From Moringa oleifera (Eukaryota; Streptophyta; Magnoliopsida; Brassicales; Moringaceae), in assembly GCA_021397835.1 (NCBI GenBank), contig JAJFZO010000094.1, positions 1,156,501 through 1,220,500 on the forward strand: a DNA stretch of 64,000 bases. Reading direction: 5' to 3'. Positions 1-11,202 of this stretch are shown here, one piece after another (the stretch's first letter is position 1; each line of letters begins with the position of its first letter). The notes below the pieces were generated by a model, which was given only the letters and a program-made list of their open reading frames with translations, searched no databases and was not told the origin of the DNA. The translations under genes and the position numbers were made by a program.

Positions 1-231
1 AGTTTAGCGACAAATTTGCATCTCTTGCTACTTTAGCAACAGATACTTAATATCTTTAATCTGTCACTACTTAGAGACAGATACAAAATTTAGTTGTTAG
101 TTTTTTTTATGAAAATGATTTCAACTACTAATTCTATCTGTCATTAATTTGTTGCTAAATTTTTTTGCGACACATTATTTTAATTTAGTGACGGATTAAT
201 CGATCGCTAAATCTGGGTTTTTTTCGTAGTG
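1..231. mobile_element. Terminus of a CACTA (En/Spm-like) DNA transposon
   Basis: The stretch ends with GTAGTG at 226-231, so read from the other strand the element begins CACTAC followed by an A-rich stretch, the typical CACTA terminus. Inside it, short variants of a TTTAGCGAC / TTAGTGACGGATTA type motif recur in both orientations (around 4, 130-150, 186-210), as expected for CACTA subterminal repeats. The rest of the element lies left of the window. No coding sequence is visible. The element abuts a copia RNase H remnant, suggesting it inserted into it. The 3-bp target duplication cannot be tested because the other end is missing. Confidence 0.7.
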
Positions 232-262
232 ATGGTTGTAAAAATTTATCACTACGCTACAA

Positions 263-540
263 ATTATTGATGATATAGAGAGACCACTAAGGATTAATTA
301 TAATAATAAAGCTACTAAGCTGTATTCCAAGAGCGATTGTAGCTCGTCAAAATCTAATTGCATTAACATTAAGTTCTTAGCAATGAAAAAAAAAGAATGT
401 AAAGTGGTCAAATGTCAATTGAAAATATTAGTACCAGTTTCATGATAATTGGTCCACTCACTAAGGGCTTGCCAGTTAAGGTGTTTCGTGAGCATATGGA
501 TTGCATGACATTTGTTCTTTTAGATGATATATCCATTTAA
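263..540 (+). pseudogene. Ty1-copia RNase H C-terminal remnant
   Basis: Frame 263-410 reads like the copia RNase H end (a YNNKAT segment, then a stretch matching the usual SKSKHIDIKF region). After a one-base frame change, 412-540 continues with SIENIST and GPLTKGLPVKVFREHM before a TAA stop. This is the standard end of copia Pol (consensus ADPLTKGLP.KVF.EH). The frameshift and the loss of everything upstream, where the CACTA end sits, make it a relic. Confidence 0.75.
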
Positions 541-1795
541 TAAAAGTTTGCTTTTAATTGATTATATGAGATCATACATTGTTTATTGTAGTTATAGTAT
601 ATACTAAGGTTTAAAAATATGATATATGTTTAGTTTGACAACTCTAAAATATAAAAATCATAATTTATTTTAGTTGTTTGGTATATAATGCTTATAAATA
701 TGATTATTAAGACTCATATGGGTCTTAAAGTAAATCAATCGAAAATAGAAACATGTAGATTACAATTCATGTAATTTTCATGCTACATACTCATATTTAA
801 TTTATATTATTAATTACATTGGTATTGTAATTAATATTTGATATTGTTACAAATATAGTAATGATGACCACTGTAGTCTTATACTAATGAAATTAATGAA
901 CCAAATTATGGTTAAGGTATTTTTATCATTGAATGACATGGTTGAGCTTAACTAAGGATATTTAGCAATGCGTTATGTATGTCAACGCATGTAGCCTAAG
1001 TGGTAGATTATTAGTATTTCTCTAAATTTGGGCTTACATGTTATATTCATGATACGTGACTTTAGTAATAAAAGTTAGGTTCAATAACATGATATAATAC
1101 ATATTTTAACAATGGGCTACAGAAATACCAATATATAAGTAATATGTGTTGGCCTTATGAATGGTAACCCAAAAGAAGGATGAATTGTGTATTTTAATTT
1201 TCTCTTTTACTTGGCTAATAAAATGAATCTAAGCAAATATTCAATAATATAATAAAAACAATGAAGTTAATATGTGCAATAAATAACTAGAGAACGGTAC
1301 GAGAGATCAAACACAAGATTTACATAATTTGGCCAAATCTTGCCTACATCAATGACCTCGAGTTTCGCTTGAAGATTTCATTACTTCACTTTCTTGCAAA
1401 CATTTTTTGATTATTTCCCTTACTAAGATCTAATATAATAAGGTATATCTACACCTTTATACTTGAATTTCACTAAAAGAAAAGTGCTTTAAACACTATT
1501 AAACTTTTATAAGGGTAGATCAAGTACAATGAAGGTCACAATAGAATGCTTTACTCAAAGATGAGTGAATTTAAAATGTTTGAGCTTAGAGAGCAAGAGT
1601 AATGATTAGAGAGATGTTGGTAATTGTATTTTAGAATTTCAAGAAGGTATTTATACCTAGATCTAAAAATATAGTCGTTACATTCAAAAATACGAATTTT
1701 AAAATCTCGAACCGATAATATTACTTGACAATCGATAGCATTGCTCATGTAGTTCATACTCAAAAATTTGAATTAATCAATAGTATTGATTAAAG
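541..1795. other. AT-rich non-coding DNA, partly probable copia 3' LTR
   Basis: No coding frame can be supported. The first several hundred bases directly follow a copia Pol stop and have the character of a long terminal repeat, but no second LTR copy or clean TG...CA ends were found. The remainder shows nothing recognisable. Confidence 0.35.
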
Positions 1796-2090
1796 AGCAG
1801 TAGTACCAAATCCTTATGCCCTAAAGGTCCAATAAGTCAAATAGTGGTACTTCTAGTCTATTAATAGTGTTGATCACCAATAGTATTGATAAGGACCAAT
1901 AATGTCGGACCTTTGTGTCTTAAAGAGGCAGTAGAATAAGTGGCAGTACCTTTAGCTTCTTGATAATGTCGGCCATCGATAGTGCAGGTAATGACCAGTA
2001 GTACTAGACCTATATGCCTCAAAGAGGCAATAGATCTAGTGGTGGTGGTGCTAGTCCTTTCTTGATGGTACCAGTTAGTGATAGTATTGC
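1796..2090. repeat. Three imperfect tandem copies of a unit of about 97 bp
   Basis: Three consecutive blocks starting near 1796, 1894 and 1991 share the same succession of words: CAGTAGTA or CAATAATG, then CCTTATGCC or CCTATATGCC, AAAGAGGCA, AGTGGTRGTRCT, CTTGATR and AGTATTG. Identity is moderate. An 82-codon open frame on the minus strand is only a by-product of the repeat. Confidence 0.6.
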
Positions 2091-5000
2091 TTGATACCAG
2101 TGGTGCCACTTCTCTCCCTCACTTATACCTTCATGTTATTTTCTCTTTAGACTTCATTCCTAATTCTTTTCCTAAATGTGTTTTACTAAGTTGAAATCAA
2201 TTTGAAAGCTTTCTTGAAAATCTTTTGAATAAATCCCATCAAAACCATTCATTTTAAATTCAAAGCTTTAAATGAGAGAATGCATGAACTGTATGTGTGA
2301 TTTATTATTTAATTGAACAAAGCAACCTGTTACACATTAAAGTCTAATCTTACCTAAGATCCAACTTGTCATTTCTTTGCTTGGATCCTTATGCTTGCTT
2401 TTAGACTTCGTGTTTGATATCTTTGAGTTTCATCATGCTACACACTTAGAAACTTCATTAGATCATGCATAATCGAGTTTTTTGTTATCAAAATATATAG
2501 CTATTTACTATAACAATATAAACCAAGTGTGTAGAAACTGATGATTCATTTATGGTTTTTATGATTGGCTGATAATGTAAGTTGGTATATGGAAGAAAAT
2601 ATAGGGTTATAGTCTTAAATGGGGTGAAATTAAGTTACAAAAGTTATGAGGAAGTTACAGTACAAATGTAACTTACTTTTGTTCTTTACCTTATCAAGAA
2701 AATAAAGTACACAAAATCTCTCTTCGCACTTTTGGAAGACTAATTAACCACATAATGATGATGACTACCACTGATTCAGGTAAATTTTTTAATATTAGAT
2801 TATATTCTTTGTGATATGTATGATTTTATCAATTATATGATCATGTTATGTTGAAATTTATTTTTGATTTTTACAATAAAGGTCTAATATGTTCATGTTA
2901 ATTAAAAATCCTAAGATTTTTTACAATATTAGTAATCAATGGGACGATGAAATGCAACATAACACTAGTGTAAAGAATAAAAATAAGCCGACTCTCATAT
3001 AAAGACCTTTAATTTTGACCATGCTAGGTCGTTGCATCATTTTGATGATAATATTATCAAAAATGTGGTTGAGGAAGATTTGAATAATATATAAAATGCA
3101 TAATCCTATCTTAGGTGCAGAAAATTATTGCTTGTTGAGGTAAGTATCTAAAAGTAGTTAATCTAGCATGCACTATTAGCAGTAGTAAATTCTTTCTAAG
3201 CAAAAAGAATTTGAAACGTGCACATGGGTCGTATGTTGTTCTAAGCTTAGAGTGATAAAATCCAACAAGTTAATATTTGTAATGGATTGTAGGAGCTTAT
3301 GTGTGAATGAAAAGTCCATGCAGTAAGAATATAACGAGGATCTTTCTTTTAGATAAGAAGGTGTTATATGAAGCACACATGCACATTAGAGGAAGTTCAT
3401 AAAAAACATCGTCAGCATATCATGCTTACTAGGGAGGTGGGTGTTTAGATGTTGCGTGTGAATGGCCACTTCATAAAACTAGTAAAATATAGCCAGTGAC
3501 ATAAAGGAGATGCATGAAATTTAGATATTGTACATTGAACAAATTAATTACATTTCATTTTTCCGCTATGCTAAATAAATATCAAACAAGTACATACAAT
3601 TGACTTTCAAAAAAGATGAATAACTCATTATTCATTCTTCGATGCCTTAAGATAAATCATTATTGTATGTAAAACATCACAAAAAACCTAGATAGGGCAT
3701 ATTGTCTCATACTCATACCTATACTCATTTTAACAATATTTTGCATTTTGAGATCACATTTGACTATATACAATAACCTCATGGATAATATGCCTATCAT
3801 TTGGGAAAAACAAATAATTCATACACATTGTTTCAAAGCCCATGGATAATATGTGATTTTTTTCATCCTAAGTCATATAATGCCTATTATGTGCCCAGTT
3901 CATGCAATGGATGCATAAAAAGATGAATTTTCTATTATACCTTTCTTGATGTGATGAACAAAAGGCAAATAGAGAAGGAAGAGACTTGCGATGAAGTAGA
4001 TGATCAACGATTAACTGAGAGAAATACTTGTCTTTCATGGGATACACTTGAGGATGAGTTTTAACGGATGAAAGGATGGATTTCAAAAAGCAAGAAAAAT
4101 CGAGATGCGTAACTTTTGGTTGCTTGGAGTGATGAGTAAATGGTCATGTATCGATAGAGAAAATGACTGATCATTAGTGACAAGGTGAAAGTGAAAGAAA
4201 GAATAGGTTTCGACACAGCTCAAAAATGGGTTTTGAGGAGGATGAAGTGTTGGAAGATGAAAAAAAATCTACAATGTCGGTGAAAAAGACAACTGACAAT
4301 CAATGACTAAGTGAGAGAGAGAAATAACTTTTGTCACAACTTTAAAATAGGTTTGAAAAGTAAAGTGAAGGGAAAACTAAGAAAAAGATTCTTAGGTAAA
4401 CCAATGTGTCCAATTAATACCTGTTAAATGGATATAAACACGTTTGATATGATAAAGTTTAAAATCAGGAAAGAAGACCAAAGTACAAAGCGAATTATGT
4501 AAATTTTTTTAAAAAGTAATAGTAATATTTTTATAATTTAAACTAAAAATAAATAAATAAATAATTATAGATACAATAATTTAAAAACTTTTTGCCCTTT
4601 TTTTTTCACTCTCAAATGTTAGACATAAAACTTAAAGTTTTGTTTCCTTTCACGTATATTAATTCTTAGATTTTGTATACACTAAAATATACATAATAGA
4701 TATAAGCTCGAAGTACTAGTGTTGGTGGTATTATTTTAGATGCAATTGCATAAAACTATATAATTATTATAAAATTTTATCCATTTATTATGAAGGTGGT
4801 TATTTTTTGTAAAATGGATATAAGATGTACAATTACAACTTATTCGAGTGGTAAATTTAATAATTGATTTATCGTAAGTATATCAAAATATTTTTAGATA
4901 AATTTGTTATATGGATGGAACTCAATTGGGTCCAAGCATGTTGGAAATATTACCTTTAACATTTAGAAAGTCCTAACTATTAATTTTTTTATAAAAAAAA

Positions 5001-5431
5001 GTCATTCTACTTTTTGAAAAATCAAGAAATCAATTTAACATACAAAATTATGACGACAGCGACAATTAAAAAGAAGTTCTAATAAAAGTTGATTTAAAAA
5101 TGTTAGTAATAATATTAGGATTAGTGATTTTGATGATTAAGATAATTTATATTATTAGTGATATATATTCAAAATATTAAATTTAATTATGATAATTTCA
5201 TTTAGTGATTAATCATTATAATTCTTACTCTACTTATATTGGTTAGTTAATTTAGTTTGTATGTATTGAATGTTACGTTCTTATTTCATTTTAATATAGA
5301 TTTTAGTCAATAATTTTATAAATTTAATATTATTTGGTATTCATTTATTTTTATTTAAAATTTAATAGTTATAATATTTATTAACTTATTGTTTATGCAC
5401 TATATTTAATTTTTATTTTTTTTCATTCACA
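2091..5431. other. AT-rich non-coding DNA without recognisable gene
   Basis: Only short, compositionally driven open frames are present on either strand. A diverged direct duplication of roughly 100 bp (around 4170-4260 and 4275-4370) can be seen. No transposase, reverse transcriptase or host-gene motif was found. Confidence 0.4.
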
Positions 5432-6228
5432 GCATGTTTGGTTGGTAGGAATACCAATTCTTTTCCTACTTTATTTCGTATGGAATTGCTTTTCCAATGT
5501 TTGGTTCATTTTTATCACAGAATTGTAATTCCTTAAGGAATTTCTATTCCTTGAAAACCCGGAATAGCTATTCCGAAGTGAACCCTCGGAATTGCTATTC
5601 CATAAAAACAAGAAATTGCTATATTTTTCTATTCCCAACATACCCTTGATAACATTTTTAAATTACTATATATATATATAATAACTTTATTTTTTTAAAA
5701 TAATTTACTAAAAAATAAAAAATATTTCTTATTATCAAAATATTAATTACTATTAATATTAATTTTATAATATTAATATTTAAAAATAAAAAATAATTAT
5801 TAACATATCATTTAGTTAATATTATTTTTATAATAATAACATCTTTTTTATTTTTAAAATAATTTATCAAAAAAGAAAAAAATATTACTTTAATTAAAAT
5901 ATTAATTAATTTTAATTTTAATTTTATAATATTAATATTTAAAAATAAAAATAATTATTAATATATTATTTAGTTAATATTATTTTAATAAAAATTAATT
6001 AAATTGTAATTAATTTAGTTGAAGGGTATACTAGTCTTTTAAACTTGCTTCAATTACTTTCCTAGCTTATTCTTTAATGAACCAAACGTATGAAAACGAA
6101 TTCATACTCTATTCAATTTCAATAAACCAAACATAATAATACTTATTTTTTTCTATTTTTTCTCTTTTCTATTCTCAAAGAATACCTTTTCTATTCCTTC
6201 TTTATTCTATTCCATGAACCAAACATGC
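5432..6228. mobile_element. MITE-like non-autonomous DNA transposon
   Basis: The segment begins GCATGTTTGGTT at 5432 and ends AACCAAACATGC at 6228, a 12-bp perfect terminal inverted repeat. The inner flanks are also related: GGAATAG / CTATTCC-type words near both ends. The interior is about 85-90 percent A+T and holds two tandem copies of a unit of about 158 bp (near 5690-5840 and 5850-5995). There is no coding capacity. A target-site duplication is not clear (CATTCACA left versus CATCAATG right), so the superfamily (hAT-like or PIF-like) is open. Confidence 0.65.
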
Positions 6229-6408
6229 CATCAATGATCAATCTAATTTTCAAGATATTGATTAATACACTAAAAAACGTAAAAGCAACCAACAAAAATT
6301 AGAGACATATTATTTAAACATTAAAATTAACAAAAATGTGCAAAGCTCATGAACGAGGATGTCCAACCTAGCTAGAGGTTCCTGCAGATGAATCATAAAT
6401 GAAAATTT

Positions 6409-6463
6409 GGCCCAACTCAATAGGCCTGTCCAAACAGGCACACGGTTTGGTAGTGAACCCTAA
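6409..6463 (+). promoter_or_regulatory. Site II-like and telo-box-like elements upstream of SMG9
   Basis: GGCCCA at 6409-6414 (reverse complement TGGGCC) and AACCCTAA at 6456-6463 lie 74-130 bp before the SMG9 start codon. Both motifs are common in promoters of constitutively expressed plant genes. That they act here is inference. Confidence 0.35.
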
Positions 6464-6536
6464 CACACCCAATCCCGAACCGTACTTTGAGGACTCAGCT
6501 GAGGCGGTCAGGAGTCATGCCACCTGAGCAATAGCA

Positions 6537-6777
6537 ATGGCAGGCACCACCGGCGCAAGCGGTTCTACTAATCCGTCTGCGGCCACACCGCAGCCCAAGA
6601 TCCTTTTGGCGAAGCCTTTGGCTGGTCCCATTCCAGGTAAATTCGGACGTGGAGGCGCCGAAGAGGAGACGGCGCAGCACCGCTCTCGTCTCCCTCCTGT
6701 CGGGTCTCTCAATCTCCTCTCTGACTCTTGGGACTTCCACATCGATCGCTTTCTCCCTGTATCTCTCTCTGTCTCTG

Positions 6778-6812
<35 letters not shown>

Positions 6813-9800
6813 GTCTACTGGCAGAGGCACATATATCATATATTTTGGTTATGAAGGAACAAAAAGTTAAATCATAGCCGCTTTTGTTTACGAGTGTAGG
6901 TTTTCGGGCTTGTATCTTGTTATTTCTTATACGTATTAACTCCAACCTCGAATTAATTTTAAACTGTTATGTTATGTTCATGTCTCCATGTAGTGGCTGA
7001 GGAAAATGTAGTAAGAACAGACAAGAATTAAAGTTTCATTTCGATGTTTCATTTCAATGTGTCATTTAGGTCCTAGGAAAAGAAAATTGAAAAATGAAAC
7101 AAGAAAAAAAAAAGAACTGGGGCCGATGTGTGGCTTAGTTGAGTTTAGGTCTTGACCTCTGCAAAGAATAAAAAAGACAAAAAGAATAAATAAATAGAAG
7201 TATAGAGTCAGTTGATATGAAAATATTTGATTGGACATAAACTGCTGCAATTTGAATGCAAAAATAAAAATAAAAAAAGAGCAATAATACCTAAAAAAAA
7301 AAGGAAAGATGTTTTTGGTGGAATTGTTGCTTTAGGTTTCCCTGGATGGAATTTTTTAACCTCTTAGGAATTTGTAAATTGAGAATTAATTTTTCACTGA
7401 TGGCTGCAATCTGATAACTTCTTTCTCCCCATTGTTCGGGGAGTTTGCTTTTGCAGTTTCTGACTGAGAATACTGATTTCACTGTGGTTGGGGTGATTGG
7501 CCCGCCTGGGGTAGGCAAGTCAACGATCATGAATGAAATTTATGGCTTTGATGGGACTTCTCCTGGTGAGTAGCGTGTGTGACTTAGCCGCTATGTAATG
7601 CTCAGTAAAGATAATTGCAAGTAATCTGTTTATGAATTTCGTCATTTCCCATCAGAAGGTGCATTACCATTATGCATCTTGGGAGTGTCAGACTGCTGCT
7701 GCATTGAAGAGTATCGATAACCTTTCAGAAATAATGGAATAATTTATTTATTTGCTCATACTAGAATTGTAGCACCTAGGGGCAAGAAGTATAGAAAGTG
7801 ATAGCATTTAAGACTCAGAAGATTGACATCTTGACTCCTTTGTGCACATCCTCTATCCTCCTTTTCTGGTAAAGGTGTTTGTAACTTTGAAGCTTTGACG
7901 AAGTAAAGAGGGGAAAAAAAAAATACAGTAGAGGTTATTGATACTTATAATGCTGGATATTAACATTGGTGATTGTGTTGAAACAATACAGCACAAAAGA
8001 TTTTAAAAGGGAAGAAATGACTTTTTCCATGGGATTCAAAGCCTTTAGAGTTCATTGGAAAAATATCTTCTGGTGTTCTTTCAATCCTAGACAGTTATAA
8101 AGTTTGAATTGGCAGGATGTAGGCAGCACATGCTTACACTCACTTGATTTCAAAGGAATATCATGTCGCTTAGGATGCTAAAGTTTGACTTAACAGAGAA
8201 AATTTCCCTGTTCTCTCCAATATTAGTTCTCTCTATTCCTTCCTTTTGTCTTTTTCACTGAGCCTCACTATGAAAAGTGGGGGAGGGTGGTCAAGATGCA
8301 ACTTCACTTGTTCTCGATTTTCTCATTTGATACTTTCTGCTACTCAAAAACATGAATACTCTGAATTTAGCATTAGAAAGAAATTGAACCTTGATTTTTC
8401 TTTTCCATTTCTGAGTACTCTTTATTTTATATAAATGTTGACCTAATGACTTATATGATTTTGAGTTTGAAGATACGAGGGCCTGCTTTGGTCCTTGTGC
8501 AGCTATTTTTATCCAACTATAGTTAGGTAAGTTATCTTTTGGTTTCAAGAATTGTTTTTGCCCTTAGTATTGTCTTTATATATGATGTGAGCCTATACGC
8601 CTCGGTAAGGACTGTAGTAATTACTCTTAAAACTTTTAGTTGATAACAAGAATGCTTTTATGATGCATTTAATCATGAAAAATCTCCGTCATGGATAAGT
8701 AACCATCATTACTGTTTATAATGAAACTTCTATTCTGTGCTTTGTTGTTACAACAATATGATCATACTGTACTAATCTGCAGGGATGCTACCACCTTTTG
8801 CAATACAATCAGAAGAGACTGCCGTAATGGCACGGCATTGTACTATCGGCATTGAACCAAGGATTTCTGCTGAAAGGTTTATACTTCTTGATACCCAGGT
8901 TTGTGCAAGCAACCCTTTCTATTTTTAGTTATATTTTTCTGAAAATGATGAACCATGTCCTGTAGCATGGGACTATTTTTGCTCATGTTTTGATGTTAAG
9001 AGTATCACATGTTGCCTATAAATTTGGTGATATTTTCGCAACTTATGTCTGTTAATAAACAATATTAGATCCTCCAAAACATTGTTACTAGTGTGTGTAG
9101 AGAGAGAAGGGAAAAATAGTTCTTACAAAGTTCAGAAAGTTTGGAAATTGATACTGCAGAGGATATGAATAATTTTTCTAGAGAGTGAGGTAAATAGTTC
9201 TTCCAAAGTTTAAACGAAGTTAGGAAATTAATATTGTGAAGGACTATGAAAGATTTGTCTCTTTAATAAATTTTACGGGCTTGAAAGCCTAGGATCTTAC
9301 AAGGAATCTGAAATCTTTGTTCTCTTCCTGTTGCTATATTACTTGTCATTCTTGCACGTAGATGTAGGTGTCCATATTTTTTATTTTTTATTTTTTATTT
9401 TTTTTCCATGAATCTTCTGGTCATAGTTGCATAGCTTGTTTTATCTACTTGGTATGTGTACTTTATCTGTTTTGAACAAACCATGGCATTTCAAAGCAAT
9501 CTTTTCTCTTTTGTAGAATATACTTGATTTTTCTAAGTATGGGCACTGTTAGTGTCAGCTTGACAACTTTTAAGAAAAATGAAACTGTACATTTAAAAAA
9601 TGAATCCTAATATGAGGAGAACACTGTGATATCATCAGTAGAACAGTTTCTAGTAGAAGTCTTGGCACAATAAGGAAGGTGTTTGTTGAAAACTGCTTAG
9701 TGAATATGTAACTAAGGTGCATAGTTTGTAAAACTGACATAGGGCAGCTGGTTTTTGTGGTTAACCTGTGCTCTTGTGGAAGTTGAGCCTGCAACATAGG

Positions 9801-11154
9801 TTTGAAATTATTCTGTGGAGATGAATTAAGAATGAGTAAGATTGAACTTCTCACGTGGACCTAAACTCATCCTTAACAGTGGTTTAGGTGTGTTGTCTTG
9901 CTAAAAAAATGTTTATGAGTTAAAATCCGAGAAGACTTGTGACCGAAAAATCTTTTTACAGCACTTCATTACTTGTATGGTCTGCAATATTGTGTTTAGG
10001 TAACTGTTTCTCTTTTGAATAAACATCTCTATAGTTGTAAGGTTAAATGAATGGGCTTTTCTATTTTTTCTGTTCTCTCCAATTATTCGTGACTTGGGAC
10101 CCGTATTATAATGGAGAATTGAGAGCTGGTGTCTTGGATAGAACTTTCCTGGATTCTTCTTCTTTTATTTTGTACTACCCCAGAGGGGCCTAGTTTAATG
10201 ATTATTCTAGACATAATTAATTTAATAATTGTTATTGAAAGTTTATGTACCCTATGCCAGTGATTAACATGCTTGATTTACCCACAAATAGTCCAGTTTC
10301 TTATGGCTACCCAGATTTAAATATAAAGAAAATTTAGTGCAGTAAATAAACTAAGAACGCACAGATTTCAACTGGTTCAGCCTAAGCCTATGTCCTGCAA
10401 AATCAAATCCAGTAAACACTTAGCAAGGTGACAATAGGTCTTATACAAAAACAATAGACAGTGAAACTCCCTTCTACTAAGGTTGCTGAGCCTGAAGGTA
10501 ATCTTCTAATGTAAAGAGATGTTAATTTCTACTTCAAGCATCCTGCTCATAGAGGACAAAGGCTAGACTCTGTCTAGCTGCTGAAATCCCTTTTGCTGTG
10601 AAATTTGAGCTCCCCTCAAGCTATGGCTTGAAATCCCCCCAAGTTGCATCTTGAACTCCCTTGAAATTCCTTTAAGGCAGTATAGATGGAAGCAGATAAA
10701 GATGTTTCATAAATCTGTAGAGACTGATGATGACTTCGAGGTAGAGGAAGTTGAGGAAGCCGATGATGGGTTTTCTAGAGAAATTTCTTTAGTCATGGTA
10801 CAGGTGGACTCACGTGTGTGCATCATTGGAAAACAATGGAGAGAGAAGATAAGGAGTGTTAGATGGTTTGTAGAAAGGAGATGTGGGTTTGGAAACGAGA
10901 AGGGGGAAGAAACGACAATGATGAAGAGAAGAAATGGTCACAAAATGTGGACCACAATCTCTTTTTAGAGGTCTTAAAATTTTTTAATATATTATTTTTT
11001 AAGAGAATTAAAATAAAGAAAATAAAGAAAAAAGTTATATGAATAAGACTAAACTAAAAACTAAATGTAATAGCATGGAAAAAACAAAAATTTTAAAATA
11101 TTTTTTAGTTCTTTTTTATTGAAAAAAGACCAAAAAGAAAAGGATAGTAAGATT

Positions 11155-11202
<48 letters not shown>

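Noticed and set aside
6495..6945. Several overlapping open frames around SMG9 exon 1
   Set aside because: They are shadow frames through GC-rich exon 1 and the TC/TA microsatellite (arginine-glutamate or serine-leucine runs).
10651..10968. A 105-codon plus-strand frame in SMG9 intron 3
   Set aside because: It lies in a module that is repeated in both orientations nearby and has no conserved protein content.
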